Below, in pieces: positions 9,156 to 21,654 of a stretch of DNA of 64,000 nucleotides (positions are counted from its first letter, which is position 1; each line of letters starts with the position of its first letter). This DNA comes from Romanomermis culicivorax (taxonomy: Eukaryota > Nematoda > Enoplea > Mermithida > Mermithidae), in assembly GCA_963922205.1 (NCBI GenBank), contig CAWUHX010000015.1, forward strand, positions 806,001-870,000, given 5' to 3'. The translations under genes and the position numbers were made by a program. The notes under the pieces are model-generated. The model saw only the letters and a list, made by a program, of their open reading frames with translations. It did no database searches and was not told where the DNA came from.

Positions 9156-10185
9156 CTTATCGATCTGTTTATTTGTTTCGAGATATGCCTAGGAAAGACG
9201 TGGCTCATATAGTCAAATTTTCATTTTATCCAAAATACAATACTCAAGTAAAAAACTTTTTCTAATCATGACCAGAGTAAGTCATTTTGTACATTCATCA
9301 TTTTACTTTTCGATTGCTTTTCAAGAATTTGTCACAAGTACAGTCGGTTTTTTATATTCTTGTAACTGAAAACAGATGAAATGAAGTATGCATTTCTTGT
9401 TCAATTACCGCGCGTGCGCACACTACACTGTATTACAATAAAAACTGCGGCAATTGAAGTTATTGAAGGAATTGAAAGCTATTTGTTAGGAAAAAATTGG
9501 AAATTGGAAAAAAATTTTCGCACATGGTTCTCATTTAATGAAAAAAATTCGGGAATCAAGATCGTGATACAATTGATGCGTGTTGGAAACTTGAAATCTC
9601 AAAATGCGGCGCGTTGCGCCACAGTGTTGGTCATTTGCCTAGCTTATTCTGTGCAGAGCAGCGAATATTTTTTTTAGCAGTGCAAGATTTTTTTGGACAT
9701 TTCTCGTATCGGATGGAAAGCATTTTTAAAAGAGTTATCGAGTTGAGTTGTAAGGCCCGATTTTAACTATACTTTTACTTGTTTCAATTCACTCGATTCC
9801 CAAGGTCCTCAAGGCGACAACACGATAAAATGATACAGAATTACGATATGATAACAACGATAACTGAATGAAAATACAATGTCGCCGACTGTTTAGGCGT
9901 CCATGGTAACAATGTCTGATTTTAGAGGAATATTCCAACTAAGCTTTCACACGCAGATTTTTAAAACAAATACGAAACAACTGAACTATTCCACACTTCT
10001 TCCATCTTTTATACTGCTTCCTGTTGACCACACCCTTGGTCCGTGATGGGGTCTAGAAATCTTCTTCCAACCAAGTGTCACATTAAACAAAGTGGGAGCC
10101 ATGTCACATTAACTGAATTGATGATCAGTCACATTGATGGGAAAAACCCATACCATATCCCATAGGAAATACGGCCATGACACTG
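9156..10185. other. Intergenic, no recognised gene
   Basis: An AT-rich stretch. The 98-codon ORF at 9381-9677 has no recognisable domain, no splice context and unremarkable composition, so I do not call it. Several GTCACA/TGTCACATT words occur at 10076-10130 and may be the remains of an LTR edge. Confidence 0.4.
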
Positions 10186-10189
10186 CAAG

Positions 10190-11506
10190 TGACATGCTGT
10201 GACCCCGTTGGGTGGCTCCGTTAATATTCTTGGTTTCGGGAACCTAACCCAGCTGGTACTACCACAGGTAAACCTATGATGTACCTCGGCCTTGTCCTTG
10301 GGTTCAGCTGTAGAATAATGGACAACGCAGCCGGGTCAGGGGTGCCAATCCCTAGTCCTCATTTACTGGGAATGAGGGACCGTGCCATTCGCAGAATAGC
10401 ATACTGTAGGGGACCCGATTGTTAACTTAAATCCCCTAATTGGCCCTGACCTTAAGGGTCTGTGGGCTTTCTCAACTGAGGGTACTCACAAGGGAAAACT
10501 AACTTAAGGAGGATTCCCACAAATATACCCTCAACAATAATAACCCCTGAGAAGACTCACTAAATCCTCTTCTCAAAGTACTCGGCGCTGGGCGACGGGT
10601 TCAAGGGTCAAAGTGTGGGTCCTACAAATGGCGACGAGCGGGTACGGGAATCCGAGCGATTCGGCGTGGGGTAATGCGGCTGGGGGTCGATGGGCGATGG
10701 TATCAAATGTTTCCTTGGGGAGGCGACGGGGGTTCTTGATCAACAGTGATGAGAGTGAACTCCTACGGTTGGGTTACTGTAACTGGCAACGTAAAGGGAG
10801 GCTGGAGGCGAGAATATGCAAATTTATTTGACAGGCGGCGAACGCAGTTGAAATATGTAAATTAATATAATAAAGGCAACAAATGGCAAACGCGAGACGC
10901 AGGCTGTAAAATGCAACAATGATTAGGCCCAAAAATGAGTGAAAAACTAACGAAACATGCCCTTTTAAAGGGCCCCATAGACTACAGTATGCCTTGGGCC
11001 GAGTTAATACTCCCCCAAGCTAACTTCTGCAGCGGAAATCGCTGCAGAAGATGCCTATGGTCACATAGACATTTTCCAGTTCACAACGTTAAGCATTGGG
11101 GGCGAGTTTTCACTCTCCATGCTTAGCATAGGAACGTCATCTAGTGAGAATTTCAAACTAGTCGTTTCACGAAACGTCACTAGTTTTTACTGATAAGAGG
11201 TGCATGTTCTGCTTCAATTACAGCGATGAGCTCGGAGAGCTTATCTTTAACGGAAATTCTTGACTAGCGGGTTTCATACCGTAGTCTACGTGTATAACAA
11301 AATAACAAATCGAAATGGAAATAAAAGTGTGCAAATGAAACAGAAACGAAACATAAAAAAGTACACACAGAAATTGCATGTAAAAATTATAAAAATGAAA
11401 TGTAAAATTAAGGTAAATTGATGTAACACAAAACGTGGCGAAAAACATAACGAAAAAGTGTGATGTGAATCGCGTGACGTTCAACAAAATTTGTCGGCAC
11501 GTGACA
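10190..11506 (-). mobile_element. Solo LTR related to the 6338-7745 LTR, reverse orientation
   Basis: Read on the minus strand it begins TGTCACGTGCC at 11506 and ends in CA at 10190. Shared blocks with 6338-7745 include CTGAGAAGACTCAC and the CTTAAGGAGGATTCCC/AAATCCTTCC region, so it belongs to the same family but is diverged. CAAG flanks both sides (10186-10189 and 11507-11510), which fits a 4-bp target duplication. No internal retroelement sequence adjoins it. Confidence 0.75.
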
Positions 11507-11510
11507 CAAG

Positions 11511-12424
11511 CATCCCTTCTTGCTTCATGCGCTTCTGTGTACTGTATGCTTGCCTAATGACGCCTTTATGCTTCTTGACTATAGAATGCTTTACCACGCC
11601 TTTTTGTGTTATGCTTAGCTTCTCTGTCTGTGTGCTTCGAACTTATTCTAGGCTTAGCCATGCCTACATGCTTCCTTCCTATTAATTAAGCATGTGTGTG
11701 TTCCCCTAATGTAATGCAGCTACTGTTCCACTTGAGACCATTGTCTGGATTGGGTTTTCTACATTTTATTACAGAACAGGTGTCTCTACGATTTTGGGGG
11801 ATTAGTGTACCTATGGGAAGGTCTGTTTTCGAGTGGGTTATGGGGGCCAGGTGCTGATGTGAAAATTAATTATGTAACGTCTTTAATTGGGTCAATAATG
11901 GTTTCTGGGTGCAAGATGTTCAAAACAGAACACTTCAAAGGAATTCACAGGAATGTCAATACAGGGAAACTCAGACATCCTTGAGACAATAAATCATTAA
12001 ATAAATTTATATACGGTAATTCGGATACATATATTGTACATTGTGAATTTACACTGATGCATTAGCACCTATATTACAGAGTTGAGAGTTTAGTCATAGT
12101 TTACAGCCCTCGATTGATCGATTCATAACATACAGTCAACAACAATGTAGTCTGACACGAAATTCTGCATGCATACTTACTTTCAGCATTTTCGCCTTAC
12201 AAGCATTTGAAAAAAAACAGACTTTAGTGATGCAGGTTCGATGTTTTTGAAACATAATATTCAAAATTAGATTCAGAAAAATTAAATATTATGCCAAGAC
12301 ACAGAGTAAAAAATGACTCGAAGAGCGAGCAGCTAACACTAAGCAAAATGACATACAACGATTGTGATCTTTAAGTACACGAAAGAGTGTTGAGGCAACC
12401 TGTTCTCGCTACTTGGGTCTTCAG
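11511..12424. other. Intergenic, no recognised gene
   Basis: The first 170 bp are rich in imperfect ATGCTT(C/A)-type words; the rest is AT-rich unique sequence. No ORF or RNA gene could be supported. Confidence 0.35.
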
Positions 12425-12512
12425 TAAAAGTTAGGCTCGGTCTGGGGCTCGAACCCGGAACCTTGCCGCTACCATCCGCACACTCTAACCAATGGAGCCA
12501 ACAACCATTAAA
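12425..12512 (-). repeat. tRNA-like sequence (tRNA-derived SINE head or tRNA pseudogene)
   Basis: On the minus strand a GGCTCCATTGGTTAGAG block resembles a tRNA D-arm/A box, and GGTTCGAGCCCC is a good B box, at tRNA spacing. The acceptor stem does not pair convincingly, so this is a pol III-promoter relic rather than a functional tRNA. Confidence 0.5.
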
Positions 12513-12742
12513 CTGGAAAGGTGCTCTCAATTTCGCTACAATTCCTAGTTGAGATGGTTGCCCTGACCACTCTCAACAAAAGACAAATATGACCTAGGAC
12601 AGGAAAAGGGTTAACAGATTCTTTTCTCTTCAGGAAAACCTGGCAAGGTCAGGGAATTTCGGCGACATGTAAAGCGAAAAAGTGAAACAAAAAACTTTCA
12701 TTCACTGCAGAAAAAGTGAAATTGAATTTCTTCTTTTTTTCG

Positions 12743-12965
12743 TTGTTCCAAAATATCACAGCAAATAAAGTACTTTAAGACACATTCTCTGAGAGATTCT
12801 CTGCTCTGCTAACCTATCATGAGTTGAAAATTAATAATGTCTGCAAAAAAGATATTTTGGGTAGTTCTACATGCTGAATATTGTGACAGCTTCATTTCGC
12901 ATAAAAGTCAAAAAATTCGTATAGCTACAGTATCACAAAGTTTATAATTTTTACAATGTTCGACA
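12743..12965 (+). repeat. Dispersed repeat, copy 2
   Basis: A diverged second copy of the repeat at 8939-9155 in the same orientation, recognisable by the AAAATTAATAAT and GCTACAGTATCACAAAG blocks. No coding content. Confidence 0.55.
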
Positions 12966-13251
12966 TTTTCCAGCCTTACGTGTTTCAAAATGTCACAGCT
13001 CAGAAAATGTGTTACTCGGTAGCCAAATATCCATTACATGGCAGGAGACAATGCTCTATATTCAGATATAAAAAAGAATTTTCAATCCTATGACTTTACA
13101 CTTTTTATACTGCTTTAAAATGTCAAAAAGTAAGTTAAATAAAACGAAAAAGTCATATGGAGGGCACCTTCACATAGGATGCTGCAGAATTTTTTTCTTG
13201 ATTTCTGTAGCCACTAATGTCTGACATATTGTATTAAAATTTCGGCACTTG

Positions 13252-13497
13252 TAGTCTATTTTTCTTGAAATGCTTCCAAATAATGAATGTGGAAAGCAAA
13301 GAGTATTTCAGATTTTTGCGAATTTCTGACAAACAAAATACCATGAAGGACTGGAAATTTGTGAGCATACTGATCTAACCTTTAGCAATTTTTCGAGTGA
13401 AAAATTTTACAAAAAGAATTTTATGTAAACGATTTTGACGACAGTACTGATTTGTGTCACTTTTCTATTTGGGAGCATTTTATAAAAAACAGACTAT
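13252..13497 (+). mobile_element. Tc1/mariner-type MITE, copy 1
   Basis: About 246 bp. The left end is TAGTCTATTTTTCTTGAAATGC and the right end GCATTTTATAAAAAACAGACTA, together an imperfect terminal inversion of about 26 bp with TA at the borders. The interior has the family core GGAAAGCAA..AGTATTTCAGAT and GTGAGCATACTGATCTAACC. Further copies occur at about 18905, 40950, 42371, 45936, 47568, 48052, 48335 and 50577. Confidence 0.75.
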
Positions 13498-13596
13498 ATG
13501 TATTATACCCCCGCCACCTTAGTATAAACACTATATTCCTTTAAGACCATTGATACTATTTTAACTACCAACTTCATTTGGAAGAGCCTCGACAGT

Positions 13597-13934
13597 GCTG
13601 CGCCCTTAAGGCCCTGTCATACTTCACCGCGCGGCGCCGTGCGGTACCGGCCGGCGCCGCGCGGCGCCGGTTGTCCTATTCATACTAACAGGCGGCGCCG
13701 CGCAGTACCGCGCGGTGGCTTGTCATACTTCACCGCTTTTTTACTTTTGGATTTTGCTCTTCTCAAAAAATGTGTATTGGTTTAGTTGAAACCTGACGGG
13801 GCGCCGCAAAAATTACAAAAACCTATTCATACTTCAAAAGCGGTACCGCGCGGCGCCGGCCGGCGCCGCATTTTAGTATGAATAGGACAACCGGCGCCGC
13901 GCGGTGAAGTATGACAGGGCCTTTAGGGCGCAGC
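13597..13934. mobile_element. GC-rich palindromic element, 338 bp
   Basis: The 43-bp ends GCTGCGCCCT(T/A)AAGGCCCTGTCATACTTCACC... are near-perfect inverted repeats. Inside, CGCGGCGCCG-type words are reiterated in both orientations and CATACTTCACCG/CCTATTCATAC words recur. The sequence can fold almost entirely into hairpins and is extremely GC-rich against its AT-rich surroundings. It is probably a non-autonomous DNA transposon. A clear target duplication was not identified. Confidence 0.8.
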
Positions 13935-13940
13935 TGCTGT

Positions 13941-13962
13941 ACCCTAAGCCTAAGCCTAAGGA
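13941..13962. repeat. Short interstitial telomere-like run
   Basis: Three GCCTAA-phase hexamers (ACCCTAAGCCTAAGCCTAAG) immediately follow the GC-rich palindrome. GCCTAA is the complement of the nematode telomere hexamer TTAGGC. Confidence 0.75.
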
Positions 13963-16025
13963 AAATTTTAATGGGGAAAAATAAATTGTCGGGTGTATAA
14001 TACGTAAGTACCGAAATTTCAATCAAATTAATGTACCGTTTTGTGTCTGCTGATTCTGAAAGTTGATACAAAAATGGTGTTTAACGCCACTGAATATGCC
14101 ATTAACGGGATGCAGGAAACATTGAAAACGTTCAAATTAGACGAATAAATAGAAGAGATGTAAGTCGAATTGCTAGTAAAATTTTATGGATCAATTTACA
14201 ATGGTTGCGCAACGGGATGCCTCAGGAGAGATACAACAAAAATTTCTCTTGTCGGTAATTTGAGCGGAAAAAAAGCGAAGCTGCGAGTTTAATGTTACAA
14301 AATAAATGTCGGCTGTCTAACCCCAGCCTATTTTATAAGCTGTGCGAATGTGCTCTACAGTTCAAGGAACCCTGTTTCACACCACGTGATGTTAGCCAGA
14401 CAAAAATAGAGCAAATGATAGTAGATTGCAATACTTTTCCAAAAGCGAAGAGTATTCTAGTATCTCTTGTCGTAAAAAGTATTCGAATATCTCTTGTCGT
14501 TTTTCTTTAAATGGATTTCAAACAATCACTCAATTTCTGCAATTTAATAAAAATTTTCGAGGTTTTCGATTTTTCATTTGAAGCACTTTGTTCAGAAATC
14601 ATTAAACCTAGATAAATGAAAATGTATGAGTACTTCAAGCCACATTTTTTCTTATAATAAAGACGCATCATGTGTTTCCAGAAATTTATTGATTGGACAT
14701 TTATCCAGATTCAAAAACATATTTGAATGGCAGTGCAGAATGCAAGTGTCTACAGCTGCCAAAACGGTACACGATGATGAGATGTTACTTTCGCAGCTAC
14801 TGTAGGCATGTACGAACTAAAAAATAAAAAAATAAAATTCCTCGGCATCATAGTTGAACGTGCTCCAGAGTGCCCATAAACAGGATTTTTTTTGATTCTT
14901 AGTATCGACACTTTAACCTTTTTTGCACAATGTAAAATGTTCTTTTGTGAAACTGTGCACCAAACTATTGTGTATTAGTTATTTGATAATTCTGTAGTAC
15001 AAATAATGAACGTATCACCTGTGATAGAAAAGGTCCACCAGGAAAAGGCACTGATTTCAATGAGTATGCCTTCTTCAGAGCTGTGCAGCTCCCCAAATGG
15101 GGCAAAAATTTTCATGAAAATTTGACCAATACAGTAAAAATGCATGAGCTGGGAAGGTGCTCGGGAGTGCCCATCAGTATTTTTTTAGCGGCACACCCAT
15201 TAGCAGTGCCATTAATGACAGTTTGACTCCATTAGCGCAAAAAAATTTATTAGTGCACAGCAGGGTTTTTTTTGTTCATAACTCATTTGCACATGTAGAA
15301 ACGGCAGCCAATATTTCATTTGTACAATTTGTACATAGCGAAAATAGGTATAAATAAGTAACCTGGGTTCCTTTACATCATGGCCAAAGACTAATAACCA
15401 AATCAGTGTAATTTTCAAATTTTATTTATAACTACGAAAAAATTCATTGAAATTGAGCAAAAAATTGAAATTTTCGCGTTTCAAGTCTAATTTGCAAGCA
15501 TTGTGAAACAAATTTTCTAGAAAACTATCCAAACATAATGAATTTGCATTAGATGATAAATCAATGGTTAAGTCCTCTATGATGACAAAATTTTTTGGGG
15601 TATTGACATTCTGCGACGCTGGAAAATAAATTTTCCTAACATGTTTTCCAAGAATTAGATTCGAATTTTGTGTTCAAAAGTCGTAATTTTTAGAATTTTA
15701 TCATTTGAAAAATCTTAAAATCAGTAATTTATTCGTTGACTCTCATGAACTTAACTTGGCCGAAAGGATACGAGTGGAAGAGTAGAAATTTCCAAAAACT
15801 ACTTCCATGATGCTTCCGAATTGATTTCAAGAAATAATCGCTCCAAGAAGTTTAGAGACTTGACACATTGACCTTTCTCAAAAAATGTTTCAAGGAAAAA
15901 CTACGAATCTTCATTAAATATCAAGATAAAATATTGAAGATTACCACTTAAAACATGAGATAATACGTTTGAGATGATGAAAACTATTATACATTAAATG
16001 ATAGGTGAAGGTAGACATTCTGAAA
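13963..16025. other. 2-kb intergenic stretch, no recognised gene
   Basis: AT-rich sequence with short unrelated ORFs only. A 25-bp phrase (GTGCTC..GAGTGCCCAT) appears twice, at about 14868 and 15158. No splice-linked exons, RNA genes or transposon ends could be supported. Confidence 0.4.
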
Positions 16026-16029
16026 GCCG

Positions 16030-17600
16030 CGTCTGAGCTAGGATCGTAGGTAGCGCGATAGCGTCAACCTTTAATATACTTGGCCCCCAAATTTCATGCC
16101 CCCCTCCAAAGCCAAAACGGTAGGAGCTAGAACCTTCAGGTTTTTTTCATAATTTCGGGCATAGGGGCAAACTATGGGGTGCCTTTTGTCATTTCGCGTC
16201 TATCTGCAAGTGGAGCTCGGTGGGGCCCCAAAAACATGCAAAAAATGCACTTTTTAAGGGTTCTCATCCCATCATGCCCCACAATGGGTGTGCCATATCC
16301 AAGCTCCATACTTCGGGCTAGGTATCTTGGGGGTACAATCTCAAAAATACATGGGCTCCATTTCAATTATATGGTTGTCCAAAGTCCTGGGAACCGCGTA
16401 ATTTGACAATTTGTTACATAATACTTACGGCTTCAAAAAAATAATCTTTTGCACCATATGCTCTACGGTGGCAGAATTTTCTGCAGTTTCAATTGAATTG
16501 GTAGCCTTATTGGGATTTTTGGGGCACTAGGGTTTCCGGTCATGGGGTATTCAAAGGACGTGGTCGCTTTACACAAAAAGTCATCCCGGGTGTGAACAAG
16601 TGCATTTTCGTGATTATTTGGGGCAAGGGGTTTTGGACCACGGGGAATTCAATGCATGCGGTTATTTTACACAAAAATAATCCCGGGTGTAAACAAGCAT
16701 ATTTCCGTAATTTTTTCGTGGAAGGAGTTTTCGACTGCGGGGAATTTAATGGATGCGTCACTTTACACAAAAAATATCTGGTGTGTAAACAAGCGTGTTT
16801 TCGTAATTTTTTTGTCGAACGAATTTTCAACCCTCGAGAATTTGATGAATGCGATCACTTTAAACAAAAAATTATCCCGGATGTAACAGAGCGTATTTTC
16901 GTGATTATTCTGGGGAAGGGGTTTTCTACCGCGGAGAATTCAATGGATGCGGTCACTTTACAAAAAAATCATCATTATGGTAAATGAAGGTACTATCGCT
17001 ACTTTCTGAAGGAAGGAGTTTTCGGCTATTAAGAATTCGATAAACGCGGTCACTTCACGTCAAAAAATTATCTTGGTATAAATAAGCGTATTTTTGTGAT
17101 CTTTTTGTCGAACGGGTTTTCGACGACCGCTGATATAATGAATGTTGAATGAACAAATGTATTTCTGCAATTTTCGGTCGAAGACGTTTCTGAACATGGG
17201 GAATTCAATGGACAGTCACTTCACACAAAAAAATGTCCCGCGTATAGACAAAGGTATTTCTGTGGTGTTTAGGACCAAGGGATTCTTGATCATGGGGAAT
17301 TCAATGAGAATGTTCACTTTACACTATGTTTAGAACGTCTTTCAAGTTCTGTGCGGTTTGCACATCTTTTACTTTTACCGAAAGTGAGAATTCATAGCTT
17401 TAAGATTTTTTATTGTTTCTTTGATGTTGAGGTGACCAAATTTAAAACTTCAATTTGCTTCTACGATGGTTTTCAAGCATGGCTGATGAGGCCCACTAAA
17501 AAGAGATGGACTAGTTTATTGATGGGGCAGAAAAAGAAAGAATATACTTGCTTGGATAGTTGCCAAGCTAGAAAAAGGAGTGAACTTGTTGTGCAGGTCC
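16030..17600 (+). repeat. Minisatellite-bearing dispersed repeat, copy A
   Basis: About 1.57 kb homologous over its length to 21815-23200. A conserved left block (about 16030-16440, with CAAATTTCATGCCCCCCT and GGGGCAAACTATGGGGTGCC) is followed by a tandem array (16535-17325). A conserved right block contains TGCGGTTTGCACATCTTTTAC and a GGGGCAGAAAAAG segment related to the inverted-repeat arm at 23110. The copies lie in direct orientation 5.8 kb apart. ORFs inside the array are by-products of the repeat unit. Transposon class is unknown. Confidence 0.8.
16535..17325 (+). repeat. Tandem array, unit about 85 bp (copy A)
   Basis: About nine imperfect units. Each contains GGGGAATTCAATGGATG, CACTTTACACAAAAA, a GTGTAAACAAGCGTATTT phrase and a GGGGTTTTCGAC phrase. 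Unit length drifts by a few bases. Confidence 0.85.
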
Positions 17601-17913
17601 TTCCTTAGGGTTTAAAGAAAGATTGGTTTGGTTTGAACTGAAGTACTTGAAGCCATTTCTTGGCTAGGCCTCGGATATTGCCCAACAGTTCAGTCCCCCA
17701 GACCTGGCAACAACAACTACTAACTTACCTTTCAAGGGGCCTCACAGCGGCACCTCGTAGCCTCCCAGAAGAGAAAGACTTCTCCTCAGGAAATAACTTA
17801 CTTGCAGGATCCCCCTAAAGGTCTTCTTTTCGCTTGACGTCAGCAAGCGACGGCGTCTGGGTCTTCGGCCCTTCGCTCCTGCCATAATATCTGATGCTAA
17901 AATAATATATTAA

Positions 17914-18356
17914 CAGGGTTCATACACAACCTGGAAGACCTGGAAAACCTGGAAAACACAGGGAATTTTAAGGAAAAATAAATATTTTGTGTTGAAAATT
18001 ACAGGAAAATCGTCAAATTTTTTGGCCGCGCTGCGGCGAGTTTGCTTATTCGACTATGCACATTGAAAGTGAGATTTCTCAAAATCATCGAGTATTTGAG
18101 ATCGTTTTTTTAGTTTTTCAACTTCGACTTTTAATTTAGCCTTTCGGCGCTAGGTTGCGCAATAATTTGGAATAAATTTTTCGATTTAGTACTCTATTTT
18201 TGATGATACTTTAGCTCACACATGTTTTTATTATTCAGTATTTTTCTTCAGGATAGTATATTTCATTATTATAAACCCCTGGAAAAATTTCATTTGTCAA
18301 CCTGGAAAACCTGGAAAACACAGGGAATTTTTTTCTACAACTTTGTATGAACCCTG
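17914..18356. mobile_element. MITE with CAGGGTTCATACA terminal inverted repeats
   Basis: The left end CAGGGTTCATACA (17914-17926) is matched by TGTATGAACCCTG (18344-18356). Next to each end is the phrase ACCTGGAAAACCTGGAAAACACAGGGAATTT, in the same orientation at both ends. Element length is 443 bp. CAGGG termini suggest a hAT-like non-autonomous element, but no clear 8-bp target duplication was found. A partial relative lies at about 19625-19720. Confidence 0.65.
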
Positions 18357-18904
18357 AATATAATACAACAAATAGTAGAAAGAATGCGGACGAACCACTA
18401 AGTAATTTATGTAAATTAAAACTAGTTGTCGGTGAAAGGCTTGTGGACGCCGGCATAATCAACCAAGAAAAATGTAATAAAAAACTGACAAGGAATTATA
18501 ATTATCACTTCCGTCTTTCTATGGCGCTCCGTGAGAACTTGGGTTAATGTTCGAAAAAATTCACTTGAAACGTGAATTCACGTGAAAATGTCATTTTAGC
18601 TATCTAAAAAACCGAAAAAGTCATCTTATCGGTTCAAAACTTGCACAACTTGTCCGACCAAAATTTTTGTTTTGTTGCAAAAATGCCAATAGAGCCAAAA
18701 AAAGGAACAAAAACTCTACTGTGATTAAAACAGCCTGCTCTCGTGACATGACATGACCGTCTCAAAACGTTCTATGTTTTACAAAATTCATTATCTCATG
18801 GGCATTTACTTACTTGTATCTCGAAACAATGCTCAAAAAAAAATTTTGAAACAAGAAAATATGCATTCAATCAGAAAATATGCACATATTTGTTAGTATG
18901 TTGC

Positions 18905-19118
18905 TATAGTTTGTTTTTCCGGAAATGCTTCTAGATAAGGAAAGTGGGGAGCAAGTACGATTGCTATATTGTTGTGATTTTCTGTAGAACTATATGTCAA
19001 ACCAGAAAAGAAGTTTGTGCGCATACTTACCTAATCTGTGGAAATTTTTAACCAAAAACTTTGTATAAACGATTTTGATCGTGATTCTTCAATTTAGGAG
19101 CATTTTACAAGAAACAGA
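18905..19118 (+). mobile_element. Tc1/mariner-type MITE, copy 2
   Basis: It starts TATAGTTTGTTTTTCCGGAA and ends near GCATTTTACAAGAAACAGA, with the core GAGCAAGTACGATT and GTGCGCATACTTACCTAATC. A diverged member of the family at 13252. Confidence 0.65.
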
Positions 19119-20221
19119 GACGCTACAGTTCCCTTGATAGAGATTTTAAGCATGAGTGTTACAGATTTAGTGAAAAAACTTCCTCAATTCTGGCATTCTC
19201 AAATCAAAAGGATCAATTGTAAAATCAATGAATCTAATATCAAACAACATTAATTTCCTATTAATCATTAGTAAGGATAAAAAAATTTGTGATGCAATTT
19301 TTGCTCTGCAGGAAGCCTGTTCTGAGCGTTTAATAGGGTTCATTATCGTATATGTTTTTCAAAATAAGCTTCATGTTGCAAAAATGCAACAAAATTTGGT
19401 GCTTATTACGACTATAGCATGATAAGGTTCCATTGATAATTAAATACAGGCTTTTAACATTTTCGGGAACTGCACGCCTCAAGAATTTTCATTTGGAAAA
19501 TTATTGCGGACTGAATGAGCTAAAAGGTTATCATTGCCATTCCTGGCAATAGTTTGAAATGAACTATTCGTGTAGTGGATTGATTCTTTTTGGTACAAAA
19601 ATACATACATTTCTCCATGATTTTATACAGAAAAAACCTGGGAATTCATTCCAAAAAATGTGTGAATTCCAGGAAAGTCATCGAATTGTATTTTCGAAAA
19701 TCTGTATGAACTCTGATCGATTTTCGATTTGAAAAACGCCCCTTATCCATTCGACGTATTATTTAATTGGAATGAGCACAGCGCCTTGATCCTTTGCAAA
19801 AATTGTAATGAATTATATGTTCTTTTGTTTTGATATTATTTTGACGATTCCTACTTAATTGCTAGCACAGGTTTTCCGAATGGCATGATCCATACTATTT
19901 GAAAATAATGTCATGATGTTATAATCAAATATGATATCTTTTCGTGCCAAGCAGAATGGAAGTAATCTTGTTCCCTCTTTTTTGTTCCCATCCGGACATT
20001 TTCCGACCTTCTGGAAATAAGCTATCGTCATAATTCGTCTTGCCGAGAGAAGTCTTGTTATTCAATTTGTTTCCTCATTTTCTCTTGGATCATGAAACAT
20101 GGCGTGTTTTTGATTTATATCTGTTAAACGTGGGAATTTCTTTCTTTATCGTCTACAGTACGATTATCGAGCATTTCAGAGAATAGGGCTGCATATATGT
20201 TACAAAATTTTTAAGAAAAGC
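19119..20221. other. Intergenic, no recognised gene
   Basis: AT-rich sequence. Apart from a partial CAGGG-MITE relative (about 19625-19720) I see no repeat, RNA gene or coding exon. Confidence 0.35.
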
Positions 20222-20530
20222 CTAATTTTTTGCTTTTTCCGGCAAAATGTAACAGATTTCACTGCAGAATGGCTCGTATACCACTGGTGTCTCGACTATC
20301 ATCTGATTACCCATACAGATTTTCCTTATCAATTTTCCTCGCAGAAAGTAGCTCTCGTTATTCTGCAATGACTGGAACAAATAATTATCTGATCGTCCAA
20401 TGCCTGCCAAATATGGTGGATAGGGTAGCAACTCCCAATTTGATTCCGGGATTTTTGCCTGGACAAAGCAGCAGTATATGGACGGACATTGTCATGGAGA
20501 AGACATACTCTTTTGTGGTTCCCCAATGCA
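20222..20530 (-). pseudogene. mariner-family transposase, C-terminal relic
   Basis: Two overlapping minus-strand frames together resemble the C-terminal third of a mariner transposase. One carries LLHDNVRPYTA, matching the conserved block around the second catalytic aspartate. After a frameshift at about 20430 the other carries LPYPPYLAG...SDNYLFQSLQN, the block that in the family holds the third aspartate. The remainder to 20222 fits the family's short C-terminus. The reading frame is broken, so the copy is dead. It may belong with the N-terminal relic at 24709-25365, which has the same strand and order. Confidence 0.7.
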
Positions 20531-20640
20531 GCCTGCTTCTGAATCAGCGCATTTTTTTATCATCAAGCTGATCTTCATTTATTTTAGCAGTGAGGAAAAT
20601 TATATGAAATTTTTGGAGTAAAAAAAAAATTTGAAAAATA

Positions 20641-21025
20641 GGGTGTAGCCAGGAGTCTAACCTGGGTTATCAGTATTCTGTTCTGTTGTCCTCCCCACTA
20701 GACTACCACACGACAAGGTGAACCCAGATTAAGGTGCTCCACCCTGGCTACAATTTTTAGCATACAACTCCAATGCTCGGTGGTCATGAACCTACAACCT
20801 TTGACAAGTAGCAGCGCACCTGCAGCAGGTAAACCATGTTCGACTACAGGCTACATCCTATTTTTTAAATTAATTCTCACTCCAAAAATTCCATATAATT
20901 TTCATTTCTAAAAAGTCAGTAACTTCATTGGTTGGCAGTTCAAAGCAGCAGGTACGCTGCTACTTGCCAAAGGTCATAGGTTCACGACCACCAAGCATTG
21001 GAGTTGTATGTTAAAAATTGAAGCC
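20641..21025. repeat. Inverted repeat with tRNA-like segment
   Basis: Arms at about 20746-20825 and 20945-21025 are reverse complements sharing CATACAACTCCAATGCTC and AGCAGCG. On the minus strand 20643-20712 carries a tRNA-like A box (GTCTAGTGGGGAGGAC) and B box (GGTTAGACTCC), related to the copy at 21655-21723. This is probably a composite of SINE-like pieces. Confidence 0.6.
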
Positions 21026-21654
21026 AAGGGGAACACCTAATTGGGGATGTACTTATGGTAGCAGTCATCCCACATCTATGCAAAATTAGTGAATTGGGTG
21101 AAGCCACAATTTGACCAGAAAAAAGTGATTTATAATTTTTATAATTTTCTGTGTTGTGGGCGACTTGCGTCCATTTTATATTATATTGTTTATTCTTCCA
21201 CCCAATAAAACGGAATGCTGACAGCCCAACTCAGTTACATAATATTATTCTATTAATATTATTATTAATTATTATTATTTTCGTGCACTTAGCGGAGGAG
21301 GGCATTCATTACCAGGATCGAGTATCAAGCTACGCCCCAGCCTTTTCAGGATATCAGTGTAGTGAGTTCTTTATATTTGTGTAAGCTTTTAGGAAGCATC
21401 TGGGGCGACCCTGATTACTTTTTGATTGCAAGAGTTAGAGATTCCAGTTACTTATTAGTGACTGAGGGTTGTGTTTAGTTCTGCTAGAGAACTGCTGCAC
21501 TGTACTCAGCTGATTACTTACAGGTAGCTCCTTTGAGTGACCTATGGTAGTTGGTTGAATACAAGCCAATAGCCTCTTTCATCATACTGCTGACATCTTC
21601 AGGCCTAAGCAAAGTCTAAACATAACAACCTTGATATAGGTTCACCTTGTTGTG

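Noticed and set aside
9381-9677. 98-codon ORF
   Set aside because: No domain, no homology recognised, no supporting splice sites or poly(A) signal, and no second copy.
16592-16987. ORFs of 76-131 codons with repeated peptide phrases
   Set aside because: They read through the 85-bp minisatellite units in different frames; the repetition is at DNA level and stops are placed at random between units.
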